From: an uncultured bacterium
GTDB taxonomy: Bacteria; Planctomycetota; GCA-002687715
NCBI GenBank assembly: GCA_902826835.1
Contig: CADEGH010000002.1
Coordinates: forward strand, 62,001 to 126,000
Direction: 5' to 3'
Length of the DNA stretch: 64,000 nucleotides
Shown: piece by piece, positions 17,096 through 25,181 of the stretch
Numbering within the stretch: the stretch's first letter is position 1
Layout of the letters: every line of letters begins with the position of its first letter
The notes under the pieces: model-generated
Database searches by the model: none
Told to the model about the DNA's origin: nothing
The model's input: the letters and a program-made list of their open reading frames with translations, nothing else
Made by a program: the position numbers and the translations under genes

Positions 17096-18408
17096 CGGAT
17101 GAGCTCCCGACGCTTGACATCGATGTACTTTTGGAGCAACTCGGAGCGGAGCTCACCGGAGGCGGCATCCACAACCAGGACGCCCAAGCGCCGCAGTCGA
17201 GCCAAGACAACTTCCCGGTCCTTCACGAGATGGTGGCCCACGACGGCCCGATGCAGGTCTGCCGTAGTTCGAGGCTCGACGCCCGCGTAGCGACCGGGAA
17301 CCGGATCGCGCATGGCCACGAACAACACGAGATGCCGACGCGCCAGGCGCTCGATGGCCTGAAGCATCAGCTCCGCCGAGACAGAGTCCGAGAACTCGGT
17401 GAAGACGACGATGAGCGAACGCCGCGACACCTTCGACTGCAGCTCCGTCAACGCCCGCGCGTAGTTGGTCTCGACCGGCCGCACTTCCGTCGTCGACAAG
17501 GCCGACTGCAGGGGCGCGAGCGCTCGGAGTTGGGTTGCCGGAGGCACGAACGTCCGCAATTGCGAGTCGAAGGTCGAAATCCCGATTCCGTCCTGGGACC
17601 GAAGCCCGAGCCACGCGAGATGCAATCCGGCCCGGAGCGCGTGATCGAGCCTCGAGAATCCGTCCAGAGACTCTCCCATCGAGCGACCCGTGTCGAAGGC
17701 GAGGATGATCTGATGGCTGCGCTCGACGCGATATTCCCGAGCGAGGAGTCGCACGTGCCGGGCGGAGGACTTCCAATCGATGCTCCGCCGGCCCATGCCG
17801 GACTGCCACTCCCGCAGCGAGTCGAATTCCGTACCCTCGCCCACGTACCGCTCAAGCTTGAGGCCTTCCCGCAGATCCTGGCGATTGGAGAATCGCAGGG
17901 CCTCCCGGCCCGCCGCTCCGAAATCCGGGACCACCTCCAGTTCGGCGGGAGTCTCGCACCGGTGTTCGCGGGTCAATAACCCAAGTGGCCCCGGCCAACG
18001 CAGCCAACAAGCCATGAGCTTGATCGTGCCGCGGCGGTGCGGGGTCAGAACCCAGCTCACCTGGGCGCGGCGATCCGAGTTCACGGACTGGAGTGCGATC
18101 GGCGGCGGGTCGACGGCCCCCTCCAACTCCACGAGCACGGCGACTTGCCGAACTCGTTCGCCGAAGCCTGAGATTGTGCACTCGATCCGCCCGGTATTAC
18201 CCAGCACGGTCCGGGGAGTCAGGGCCACTTCGAGGTGCGGGACGGCTCGCCCGGAGAGAAACAGAGCCTCCGCAGCCAGGCAGCCCAGGAGCACGGCCGT
18301 GGCGCCAATCGGCACCCATGCGTAGGCCATTCCCAGCATGGCCGGCACGAGGGCCGGCAGAAAGCCGACCGCGGCGAGCGTCAGAGTTCTTCCGGTGGCT
18401 CGGATCAT
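17092..18408 (-). CDS. DUF58 domain protein with VWA-like fold
   Basis: 438 residues. Two N-terminal TM helices (LAAVGFLPALVPAMLGMAYA, VPIGATAVLLGCLAAEALFL) lead into a beta-rich extracytoplasmic segment, then the DUF58 signature (RRSIDWKSSARHVRLLAREY) and a von Willebrand A-like domain with a MIDAS-type motif DTGRSMGES. The neighbouring MoxR ATPase is the usual partner: MoxR AAA+ proteins are thought to act as chaperones that load metal or substrates on VWA proteins. ATGA overlap with the MoxR gene upstream and the SpoIIM-like gene downstream. Confidence 0.92.
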   Translation of the reverse strand: MIRATGRTLTLAAVGFLPALVPAMLGMAYAWVPIGATAVLLGCLAAEALFLSGRAVPHLEVALTPRTVLGNTGRIECTISGFGERVRQVAVLVELEGAVDPPPIALQSVNSDRRAQVSWVLTPHRRGTIKLMACWLRWPGPLGLLTREHRCETPAELEVVPDFGAAGREALRFSNRQDLREGLKLERYVGEGTEFDSLREWQSGMGRRSIDWKSSARHVRLLAREYRVERSHQIILAFDTGRSMGESLDGFSRLDHALRAGLHLAWLGLRSQDGIGISTFDSQLRTFVPPATQLRALAPLQSALSTTEVRPVETNYARALTELQSKVSRRSLIVVFTEFSDSVSAELMLQAIERLARRHLVLFVAMRDPVPGRYAGVEPRTTADLHRAVVGHHLVKDREVVLARLRRLGVLVVDAASGELRSELLQKYIDVKRRELIR

Positions 18409-19361
18409 CGGGGAGGTGGGATCTGATCCAAGACGCTACTCAGCACTTGGCCCGCGGTCGTCCCTTCCATTTCCGCCGTCGGAGTGAGCACGACCCGATG
18501 CTCGAGCACGAGCGGCACCAGCGACTTGACGATATCCGGCACGACGTAGTCCTGACCGAGCACCGCCGCGTGGGCTCGCGCCGCGGTAGCCAGCATGTTG
18601 GCCGCCCTCGGAGACGCCCCGGCCAGCAAGGCCGGATGCTCCCGGGTCGCCCGCACGATGTCCACGATGTAGTGGACGATCTCCGGGACGAGCCGCAACT
18701 CAGTCACGACGCGGCGCGCCGCGAGAATGAAATCCTTCTCCACGATTCTTTGGAGGTGAAAATCCGCGAGCCGCGGCATCGTCGAGCGATGTCCGTGGGT
18801 CTCCACCATCCGCACCTCGTGCTCCTTCTCCGGATAGCCGAGGCGAATCTTGAAGAGAAATCGATCGAGCTGGGCCTCGGGCAACGGGTACGTGCCTTCC
18901 TGCTCGATCGGGTTTTGGGTGGCGACGACGATGAACGCCTCCGGCAAGGCGTAGCTCGTGCCGTCGAGAGTGACCGAGCGCTCCTGCATCGCCTCGAGCA
19001 GGGCGGATTGGGTCTTCGGGGGAGTTCGGTTGATCTCGTCGGCGAGTAGGAACTCCGTGAAGACCGGGCCGCGATTGAGGGTGAACACGCTGCGCTGGAA
19101 ATCGAACAGGCTGTTGCCGACGACGTCCGCCGGCATGAGGTCGGGAGTGAATTGGATGCGGCGAAAATCGAGGCCGGTCACGGCGGCAAACGAGCGGGTC
19201 AAGAGCGTCTTCGCAGTGCCCGGGACTCCCTCCAAGAGCACATGACCCTCGGCAAGCAGGGCGGTCATCAAGAGATCGACCGTCGCCTCTTGGCCCAAAA
19301 CCACACGCCCGATTTCCTGTCTCAGTGCCGCCAGCGTGCGCACGATCTCATTCACGTCCAT
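18405..19361 (-). CDS. moxR: MoxR-family AAA+ ATPase (first copy)
   Basis: 318 residues, the usual MoxR length. Walker A GVPGTAKT (45-52), Walker B LLADE (105-109) followed by INRTPPKTQSALLEAMQE, sensor-1 ATQNP (147-151) and the DRFLFK segment typical of the family. Cytoplasmic; predicted to remodel the VWA/DUF58 protein encoded next. The ATG at 19361 lies 14 bp inside the preceding DUF4350 gene and the TGA overlaps the DUF58 start. Confidence 0.95.
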   Translation of the reverse strand: MDVNEIVRTLAALRQEIGRVVLGQEATVDLLMTALLAEGHVLLEGVPGTAKTLLTRSFAAVTGLDFRRIQFTPDLMPADVVGNSLFDFQRSVFTLNRGPVFTEFLLADEINRTPPKTQSALLEAMQERSVTLDGTSYALPEAFIVVATQNPIEQEGTYPLPEAQLDRFLFKIRLGYPEKEHEVRMVETHGHRSTMPRLADFHLQRIVEKDFILAARRVVTELRLVPEIVHYIVDIVRATREHPALLAGASPRAANMLATAARAHAAVLGQDYVVPDIVKSLVPLVLEHRVVLTPTAEMEGTTAGQVLSSVLDQIPPPR

Positions 19362-20565
19362 GGATCATGTTCTCCGACCAATGGTAGATGCGCCTTGCGA
19401 GTTCGAGCGCCGCCGGCCCGCGCAAATCGAGGCTCCGGCTCATCTCGTCCGCGAGTTCCGGGAAGCCCGAAGTCTGCGCGCGGGGCAACCGCCCGAGCCA
19501 GTCGACCGTATTTCTGAGGTTCATTTCCTCGGGAGCGTGCCACTGCGACGCGACCGCGCGCACCCGGTATTCCCAATAGGTGCGCAAGCTGGAGTCGAAG
19601 TCCGGCCGAGCCCCCACAAAATCCGCGGTGTTCTCGATGAGAAATTCCGAGCTGCGAGGAATCCCTCCCTCCCGCTCGAGGGCCCGGCCGAAGCGGCCAT
19701 ACGCCGACCACAGCACCACTCCGAGGACCAAGAGGGCCTGGGCCAACACAAACGCCAGAGGAAAGCGGCCCAGTTCGCGCCAAAGGCCGGGCTGCGCTTC
19801 GAAACCGTGCACCGTGGAGTCGAAGACGACGGTCCGCCCGGGAGCCCGCATTCGATCGAGAAGCGCCACCGCGAATGCCGCCCCCTCCGGGGTGCCGATT
19901 CCGTGCCCCGAAAAAATGTCGGGGTCGGAGACGAGCCAGTACTCGACCTCCCCGAGCTCCACCAGAGCCACCAGAGTTCCTCGATCGGATCCGACCACAA
20001 CCGAGGCGTTTTCGGGCAGCGAATCACGGCGGAACAGTTGGGGAGACGAAACCAGAGTGACGGGCGGAAGCCCGGTGGGCCCTGAGATCTCGTAGGGGCC
20101 CAGGGTCGGGCGGATCACTTTGATCCCGTGAAATACCGGTGGCAAGGATTCTTGGGTATAGGCCAGCGATACCAGCTCGAGGCTCTCCACCCACTCCGGC
20201 CGCTCGGGTTTCGGAGTGCCCATCCATTTGGGAAGCACGACCACGATGCGGTGCGTCGAAGTGGTCCACTCCGCCCAACGCCGGGCCGTGAGGCGGTGCG
20301 TCTCCGGTTCCGCGATGACCAGTACTGCGTCGGAGTGTTCGTCGTAGGCGGGGCGAGCGCGCCTCACGAAAACTGGCCTGCCGGTCGCCTCGAGGAGGTG
20401 AATGAGGGGAAGGTGCCCGACCGCCGAAACGCTGAATGCGTGAGCCCCGTGATCCGGAGGCAGAGGTGCTTCGGGGCCGAAGACGGGAAAGAGGAGGCAC
20501 GCGAGAAGCGAGGTCACGCCCAATCCGACCAGCCAATTGCGCACGCGCGGTGAGAAGAGGGTCAT
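19348..20565 (-). CDS. DUF4350 domain membrane protein
   Basis: 405 residues from ATG 20565, which forms an ATGA overlap with the DUF4129 gene upstream. The N-terminal TM helix (WLVGLGVTSLLACLLFPVF) is followed by an extracytoplasmic Rossmann-like DUF4350 region (HLLEATGRPVFVRR, AVLVIAEPE, RIVVVLPKWMG, YWLVSDPDIFSGHGIG, FAVALLDRM) and a second TM helix (FPLAFVLAQALLVLGVVLW), then a cytoplasmic helical tail. DUF4350 proteins are recurring members of MoxR-DUF58 operons with DUF4129 proteins; function not established. Confidence 0.87.
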   Translation of the reverse strand: MTLFSPRVRNWLVGLGVTSLLACLLFPVFGPEAPLPPDHGAHAFSVSAVGHLPLIHLLEATGRPVFVRRARPAYDEHSDAVLVIAEPETHRLTARRWAEWTTSTHRIVVVLPKWMGTPKPERPEWVESLELVSLAYTQESLPPVFHGIKVIRPTLGPYEISGPTGLPPVTLVSSPQLFRRDSLPENASVVVGSDRGTLVALVELGEVEYWLVSDPDIFSGHGIGTPEGAAFAVALLDRMRAPGRTVVFDSTVHGFEAQPGLWRELGRFPLAFVLAQALLVLGVVLWSAYGRFGRALEREGGIPRSSEFLIENTADFVGARPDFDSSLRTYWEYRVRAVASQWHAPEEMNLRNTVDWLGRLPRAQTSGFPELADEMSRSLDLRGPAALELARRIYHWSENMIHGRE

Positions 20566-21278
20566 GACGTGGGCGCCCCAGCCTGCGCAAGCTCCCACTG
20601 GCGGAAGGCGTCGCGCGCCACCTCGTACTGCGCGCGTCCGGCGACTTCCCCCGCGAAGAGCACCCTCTCCACGCTCCCGATCAGGGTGCGCAGGTGCTCC
20701 GATCCGGGTGCCATCGGGCCGACGACCGCCGCCAACTCACGGCCCGTGAGCATACGGAGGGCTTCTCCGGCCCGGGCAAGTCCGGCGGCGCTCTCCAAGA
20801 GGGCTCGCATCGCCTCCACAAATCGCCCTGCCCGAGCCAGCGCTTCACTGTCAGTGACTCCGAGCCGCTCCGACGGGCCCGGCAAGGCATCGGGTTCCGA
20901 CGCGACCATGCGCTTGCGAATTTGCGCGCTCGGCCCGTGTCTCCCCCTCCAAACGGCCACGAGAACCGTGGCCACGACTCCCATCCCCAGAATCACGAGC
21001 ACAATCAGCATCACATCGCCCAGCCACTCGGAGGGGGGATGCATGGCCCCAAGATTATCGATGCCTCGTCCGGGAACCCGCTCGGTCTCGGGGCTCGCGG
21101 TTCGGCCCCGACCCTTGGCCTGGGACGATCCCGGGCGCTCCTCGCCATTAGGAGAATCGAGCTGGTACCGACCCGACTCCCGCATTGCCCGGTGGGCGGC
21201 CTCGACGTCCGCGGGCACCTGGCCCGCCAACCCCGATTGCATGCCGAAGAGGAGCACTACCGTCCCGATGATTCTCAC
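20562..21278 (-). CDS. DUF4129-type membrane protein, first gene of MoxR operon
   Basis: 238 residues: signal-like N-terminus (MRIIGTVVLLFGMQSGLAGQ), a low-complexity polar stretch (25-75), one TM helix (VMLIVLVILGMGVVATVLVA) and a cytoplasmic C-terminal helical domain with the DUF4129 pattern ALARAGRFVEAMRALLESAA, LTGRELAAVV and RAQYEVARDAFRQWE. As in other operons of this class it precedes DUF4350 and MoxR. Its upstream region (21279-21365) is divergent with a membrane-protein gene and must hold the promoter of the operon. Confidence 0.83.
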   Translation of the reverse strand: MRIIGTVVLLFGMQSGLAGQVPADVEAAHRAMRESGRYQLDSPNGEERPGSSQAKGRGRTASPETERVPGRGIDNLGAMHPPSEWLGDVMLIVLVILGMGVVATVLVAVWRGRHGPSAQIRKRMVASEPDALPGPSERLGVTDSEALARAGRFVEAMRALLESAAGLARAGEALRMLTGRELAAVVGPMAPGSEHLRTLIGSVERVLFAGEVAGRAQYEVARDAFRQWELAQAGAPTS

Positions 21279-21365
21279 GAGGTCCGGAGCTTAACGGTGC
21301 CCCGCCCTCCCAGTAAAGAGTCGTGGTAGGCTACCACGGCAGTCAATCGAACCAGGAGGCTCCCG

Positions 21366-22115
21366 ATGACCCAAGGATCAAGCGTTGCGCGCACCGGAAC
21401 TCTCGACTTGGGCTGGGCGGTTAGCACCAGCTTCAAGATCTTCTTTGCGAATTTTGTCCCCTTCCTGAGCCTGGGATTGGTGGTTTTCCTGCCTTTCACC
21501 CTGACCCAGTGGTGGGTGGCGACAGCCACGGAGCCGAACATGACTCCCGGCAAGGCTCTGTTGATCAGCCTGGTACCCCTCTTCGTGCAAACAATCCTGC
21601 AGTTCCTCATGGCGGGTGCCGTGTCGCACGGCACCTACCGGCAGCTTCGCAAGGAACCGGCCTCGATCGGCGATTCGATCAGCGTCGGTTTCAGGTGTCT
21701 TGGAAGCGTGATTGCGACGGGGCTTCTCGTCGGAGCGCGCGTGGTGCTCTTCACGCTTCTCTTGATCGTGCCTGGCATCATGGAGATGTGCAAGCTCTAC
21801 GTGGCCATGCCCGCTACCGTCATGGAAAAAATTGGGGCGGGCGATGCGTGTGCTCGCAGTGCAACTCTCACCTCGGGTCAGCGCTGGACAATTTTCGGAA
21901 TCGTCTTCATCTTGGGTGTGATCGGCGGGCTCATCAGTTGGGTGGTGACGAGCTATTCACTGGAAGTGTCGCTTTGGGCCAACCTCTTGGTGACTTGGAT
22001 CACGACCGCGGTCTTTTCCGGGGTCGGGGCCGTCGCCGCCAGTGTCGTCTACTTCCAACTGCGGCGGTCCAAAGAGGGCGCCGACCTGCAGTCTTTGGCG
22101 GCAATCTTCGACTGA
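21366..22115 (+). CDS. Polytopic membrane protein (YciC/GDPD-membrane-domain-like)
   Basis: 249 residues with about five to six hydrophobic segments: FKIFFANFVPFLSLGLVVFL, PLFVQTILQFLMAGAVSHGT, IATGLLVGARVVLFTLLLIV, TIFGIVFILGVIGGLISWVV and LVTWITTAVFSGVGAVAASV. The first helix LGWAVSTSFKIFFANFVPF and the PG-M loop after helix four (IVPGIMEMCKLYVAMPATVM) resemble the YciC / glycerophosphodiesterase membrane-domain superfamily. The start ATG at 21366 is preceded by AGGAGG, one of the strongest ribosome binding sites in the window. Divergent from the DUF4129 operon. No specific function. Confidence 0.8.
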   Translation: MTQGSSVARTGTLDLGWAVSTSFKIFFANFVPFLSLGLVVFLPFTLTQWWVATATEPNMTPGKALLISLVPLFVQTILQFLMAGAVSHGTYRQLRKEPASIGDSISVGFRCLGSVIATGLLVGARVVLFTLLLIVPGIMEMCKLYVAMPATVMEKIGAGDACARSATLTSGQRWTIFGIVFILGVIGGLISWVVTSYSLEVSLWANLLVTWITTAVFSGVGAVAASVVYFQLRRSKEGADLQSLAAIFD

Positions 22116-22122
22116 GCACGCA

Positions 22123-22140
22123 GGGCGGCGGCAGCCGCCC
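22123..22140. terminator. Hairpin at convergent junction
   Basis: GGGCGGC (22123-22129), GGCA loop, GCCGCCC (22134-22140). It lies between the stops of the membrane-protein gene and the convergent exported-nuclease gene and could terminate both. Confidence 0.5.
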
Positions 22141-22146
22141 GCACGG

Positions 22147-23712
22147 TCACGGGAGGAAGTGCAACTCGAGGGCGTTCGTGAAGCTCAGAGACCCCGCGAT
22201 GAGGGTATCGAGCACCGCCCACTGCGCGTAGAAGTCGAAGGGCCCGCCCCCCCCCGGGACAGCGATTGAGAAACTCCCGCTCGCATCCGTGAGGAAGGGG
22301 CCAAACACCTGGGGCATGGCTGGAATGACGGTTCCACCCGCCACGAACTGGAATCCCTGGGTGGGTGCGAGGATGGCGAAGATGCTGGTCAGCGGTGGGG
22401 CCGCGCTCACCGTGAAGACGGAATTCGAACCCGTGCTCAACGGGCCGCAGGCCGCGAAGCGAGGAAACAGCCCATTGCTCCCGAGGCGAGCAAACGCCAA
22501 GTCGGTCGCCGCGGTGTTGCATCCGAGAGCTCGCGGCACGATGAAGTCGTACACCACCGCTCGGTGATCCGCAGCGGTCGCCGACACGGGAGCGCCGCCG
22601 CCCGAAAAGCCCACGAGTTCGGCGGGAAACGCGAGCGCCGGCTGGATGGTCGCAGAATTGAACACAAAGCCGCGGCGCGCCGCGATCACACTGTCCTGCC
22701 AGCCCAGATAATCGAAGGTGCTGCCAAAGTCGGTGGTCGAATCATTGCCGGTGAAAAAGTCGACCGCGCTCGAAAGCAGCATGTCGGAGCGATTGCGGTC
22801 CGGTCCGTCGCCGCCGCCGCTCGAGTCGTGCGTGGAGGCGCGGGTGATCCACAGCGCCGGGCCGGTCGTCCCGTTGCTGGACTCGTCCTCGTTCCAGTCT
22901 CCCCCGGTCACGAGGGCGGTACCAGGTGGCAGCACCATGGGCGCCGCCGGACTGTCGGCGATTTTCCCGAACGGATCCGGCACTCCGGTCCCGGCGCCGT
23001 TGTAGAAGTGCTCGATGAAGTAGGAGATGTTCCGCGCCGCGTTCTGCCGCTGCGTGGCGTCGGGTGGCGCTCCGCCGGCCTTCAGATGGGAATTGCCGAC
23101 CACGAGATCCGAGGCGTAGGTCGCATTGGGAAGATTGATCTCGGCCACCTGGTAGCCGCGCAGTCCTCCAGTGCCCCCGAGCGACCACTGGTCGGCCGTG
23201 ATCGTCGGAATGTCGGACATCGTGGCGCGAGTGTCGCCATTCAGGTCCTGGAACGGGTAGCGCGACAGAATGATCAGTCGATTAAACCCGTCCGACACGC
23301 TGCTCACGAACACGTTAGGAAGGTCGTACCCAGGAGCGAAGAGCTGGACGTAGGCCGTCACCGCCGGATTCCCTGCCCGGTAGATATCCGTTCCGCCGCG
23401 CAGGAAGAGATTGACCACGTTGGTGAGGGTGGCCACGGAATCGAGGGTCGTGCCCGTCCCGTTCCCGTCGTTGTCGCCGGCCTCCTGGATCAGCAGAACA
23501 TCGGGGCGGAGGGCCGCCACCGTTCGAGCCAACGCCGTCCAATTGTTGGGTCCGTTGATCTTGGGATTGGTGGAACAAATCCCATCCTCCACGTTCCAGG
23601 TCATGATGCGAATGTCGTTCTGGTCGGTCTTGCCCCACATCCCGAAAGAGGGGTTCCACTGGGCAAACAGACTAGCGGCGGTGCACAAGAAGCCGAGGCA
23701 GAGACGAAGCAT
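22147..23712 (-). CDS. Exported endonuclease/exonuclease/phosphatase-fold protein
   Basis: 521 residues, signal peptide MLRLCLGFLCTAASLFAQ. EEP-family motifs: MTWNVED (Asn40), LLIQEAGD (Glu77), GNSHLKAGG, GGDWNEDE (Asp/Asn pair) and the closing SDMLL plus DHRAVVYDF with catalytic-type Asp-His. This supports a metal-dependent phosphoesterase, either a secreted DNase or a lipid/phosphate hydrolase. The last ~130 residues (from about 395) are not part of the enzyme and resemble the C-terminal module of other exported proteins here. A run of nine G on the coding strand (plus-strand C 22247-22255) encodes VPGGGGPFD within that module. It follows the HutD gene by 46 bp and may be co-transcribed with it. 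Confidence 0.85.
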   Translation of the reverse strand: MLRLCLGFLCTAASLFAQWNPSFGMWGKTDQNDIRIMTWNVEDGICSTNPKINGPNNWTALARTVAALRPDVLLIQEAGDNDGNGTGTTLDSVATLTNVVNLFLRGGTDIYRAGNPAVTAYVQLFAPGYDLPNVFVSSVSDGFNRLIILSRYPFQDLNGDTRATMSDIPTITADQWSLGGTGGLRGYQVAEINLPNATYASDLVVGNSHLKAGGAPPDATQRQNAARNISYFIEHFYNGAGTGVPDPFGKIADSPAAPMVLPPGTALVTGGDWNEDESSNGTTGPALWITRASTHDSSGGGDGPDRNRSDMLLSSAVDFFTGNDSTTDFGSTFDYLGWQDSVIAARRGFVFNSATIQPALAFPAELVGFSGGGAPVSATAADHRAVVYDFIVPRALGCNTAATDLAFARLGSNGLFPRFAACGPLSTGSNSVFTVSAAPPLTSIFAILAPTQGFQFVAGGTVIPAMPQVFGPFLTDASGSFSIAVPGGGGPFDFYAQWAVLDTLIAGSLSFTNALELHFLP

Positions 23713-23758
23713 GGCGGGATCGTAGCGCAGGGGTGCCTCCGCCCCTCCGAAAAAGCCC

Positions 23759-24358
23759 TCAGGTCACTTGGAGCCACACAAACCGCGGGGAGATGCCACT
23801 GGCCAAAACCCGCAAGACCGAAAGATCGGAGGAGCAAATCCAAGCACAGTCGCCAGGCCGCAGCACCGCCTCCGATCCCGGGAGCGCACACCGGAGCTCC
23901 CCCTGGAACAGATGCAAAAACGCGGTGCTCGCTTTGGAGTGCGCCAGCTCGAATTCCCGCGTCCCGTCGCACAACTCGAAGGTCACCGAAACCGCGTCCC
24001 GCCGCCAAAAGAGATTGAAGTCCCGAATCGGTCCGCGGGAGGGATCCCCGAAGGTGGGCTCATCACCACTGAACTCGTAGGGCACCCACGGTGCGATCCA
24101 GCGCGCTTCCCGGTTCGAGTCATGGTGGAGCCGCAGGCCCGGGCCCTCGGTGACCACGATGATGCGCTGGTACCCCGGAAACGCGGAGAAGGGTCCCGCC
24201 ACGTTCACCCCTGCGCGGGAGATGCGCCACCGAAAGTCTCCGTGCGAGAAGTCCGCGCCCGGAGGGTCGATCGCGAGTTCCTCCGTGATCCCTCCACCGT
24301 TCTTCCACGGGAGGAGCTTGGTCTCTTCCCTTCTGATGATCCTGGTTTCCCCGGTCAT
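23759..24358 (-). CDS. HutD/Ves family cupin protein
   Basis: 199 residues from ATG 24358, which overlaps the TGA of the glycosylase gene as ATGA. HutD/Ves hallmarks: LLPWKNGGGITEELAI near the N-terminus, FRWRISRAGVNVAGPFSAFP, GYQRIIVVTEGPGLRLHHD, and DFNLFWRRDAV. The C-terminal cupin strands are FLHLFQGELRCALPG and LRPGDCAWI. HutD is linked to histidine utilisation in Pseudomonas, but no hut gene is present here, so the physiological role is open. Confidence 0.88.
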   Translation of the reverse strand: MTGETRIIRREETKLLPWKNGGGITEELAIDPPGADFSHGDFRWRISRAGVNVAGPFSAFPGYQRIIVVTEGPGLRLHHDSNREARWIAPWVPYEFSGDEPTFGDPSRGPIRDFNLFWRRDAVSVTFELCDGTREFELAHSKASTAFLHLFQGELRCALPGSEAVLRPGDCAWICSSDLSVLRVLASGISPRFVWLQVT

Positions 24359-25005
24359 GGTCGTCGGGCTTTCGGGCGAGTTCCGCTCTTCGCGAGGTCT
24401 CGCAGGCATCCGTAGTAGTGCCAAAGAAAGTGCGCAGCCGCGCTTCGGCAGGGGCTCCAGGCGCGCGCCAAAGCACACAATCCGGCCTCGGTCAGAGGCT
24501 TCCGTTTGCGCTTGAGGTTTTCGGCGGCGAGGCGCAGGGCGAGATCACCCGAAGGAAATATGTCCCTCCTCTCCAACGCGAACAGGAGGTAGTTCTGAGC
24601 GCTCCAGACGCCGAGCCCCTTCACCCGAGTGATCTCCTGGATCGCCGCATCGTCGCTCGCGTCGTGCACCCGATCCAAGTCGAGCGAGCCTTCCTCCACG
24701 GCCTGAGCCAGCGCACGGAGATAGAGGCTCTTTTGCCTCGAGAGCCCGAATCCTCGCAAGCTCTCATCGGCACAGCGCAGCACATTCGCGGGCTTGATCT
24801 TCCCCAAGCCGGCCTCGAGCCGTTTCCAAATCGCGCTGCCCGATGCCCCCGACACCTGCTGAAAGACGATCATGCGAGCCAGGCCGGCGAAGCCAGCGGC
24901 ACAGCGGCGCTCGGGCGGCGGTCCGAAACGAGCGAGGGCACAAGCGATGTCCTCGTCCTTCGCGGCGAGCAGCTCGACATCGGCGGTGAGATCCCAGTCA
25001 CCCAT
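24355..25005 (-). CDS. AlkA-type DNA-3-methyladenine glycosylase (HhH-GPD)
   Basis: 216 residues. Base-excision repair glycosylase: removes alkylated purines from DNA. Visible: QQVSGASGSAIWKRLE (first helix of the fold), the helix-hairpin-helix ITRVKGLGVWSAQNYL (125-140), and the catalytic Asp154 in FPSGDLALRLA. The C-terminal WSPCRSAAAHFLWHYY matches the usual ending. No Fe-S cluster cysteines. The product lacks the N-terminal domain of E. coli AlkA and is the compact size common in many bacteria. First gene of a short unit with HutD; divergent from the lamin-tail gene. Confidence 0.92.
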   Translation of the reverse strand: MGDWDLTADVELLAAKDEDIACALARFGPPPERRCAAGFAGLARMIVFQQVSGASGSAIWKRLEAGLGKIKPANVLRCADESLRGFGLSRQKSLYLRALAQAVEEGSLDLDRVHDASDDAAIQEITRVKGLGVWSAQNYLLFALERRDIFPSGDLALRLAAENLKRKRKPLTEAGLCALARAWSPCRSAAAHFLWHYYGCLRDLAKSGTRPKARRP

Positions 25006-25112
25006 GCTCGCATTCTACGCTCGTCCGCTTCCGGCCGGACGCGGCACCACGCGTGAAAACAAAAAGTACCCCGGATCTCGTGACACGTCGGTGGGCTTCT
25101 CGCTCCAAGAGT

Positions 25113-25156
25113 GGACACCGGGAGTCAGCGCATGGTGCGGTGAAGTTCCGGTGTCC
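25113..25156 (+). promoter_or_regulatory. Inverted repeat in leader of first lamin-tail gene
   Basis: GGACACCGG (25113-25121) is exactly complementary to CCGGTGTCC (25148-25156), spacer 26 nt, ending 26 bp before the ATG at 25182. The same leader, with a diverged version of the repeat, precedes the second paralogue, so it is probably functional as an RNA stem or operator. Confidence 0.5.
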
Positions 25157-25181
25157 ATTTTTTTCCGCGAGAGACCATCCG

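Noticed and set aside
23759..24358. HutD as evidence for a histidine-degradation operon
   Set aside because: No hutH, hutU, hutI or hutG gene is present; the neighbours are a DNA glycosylase and an exported nuclease.
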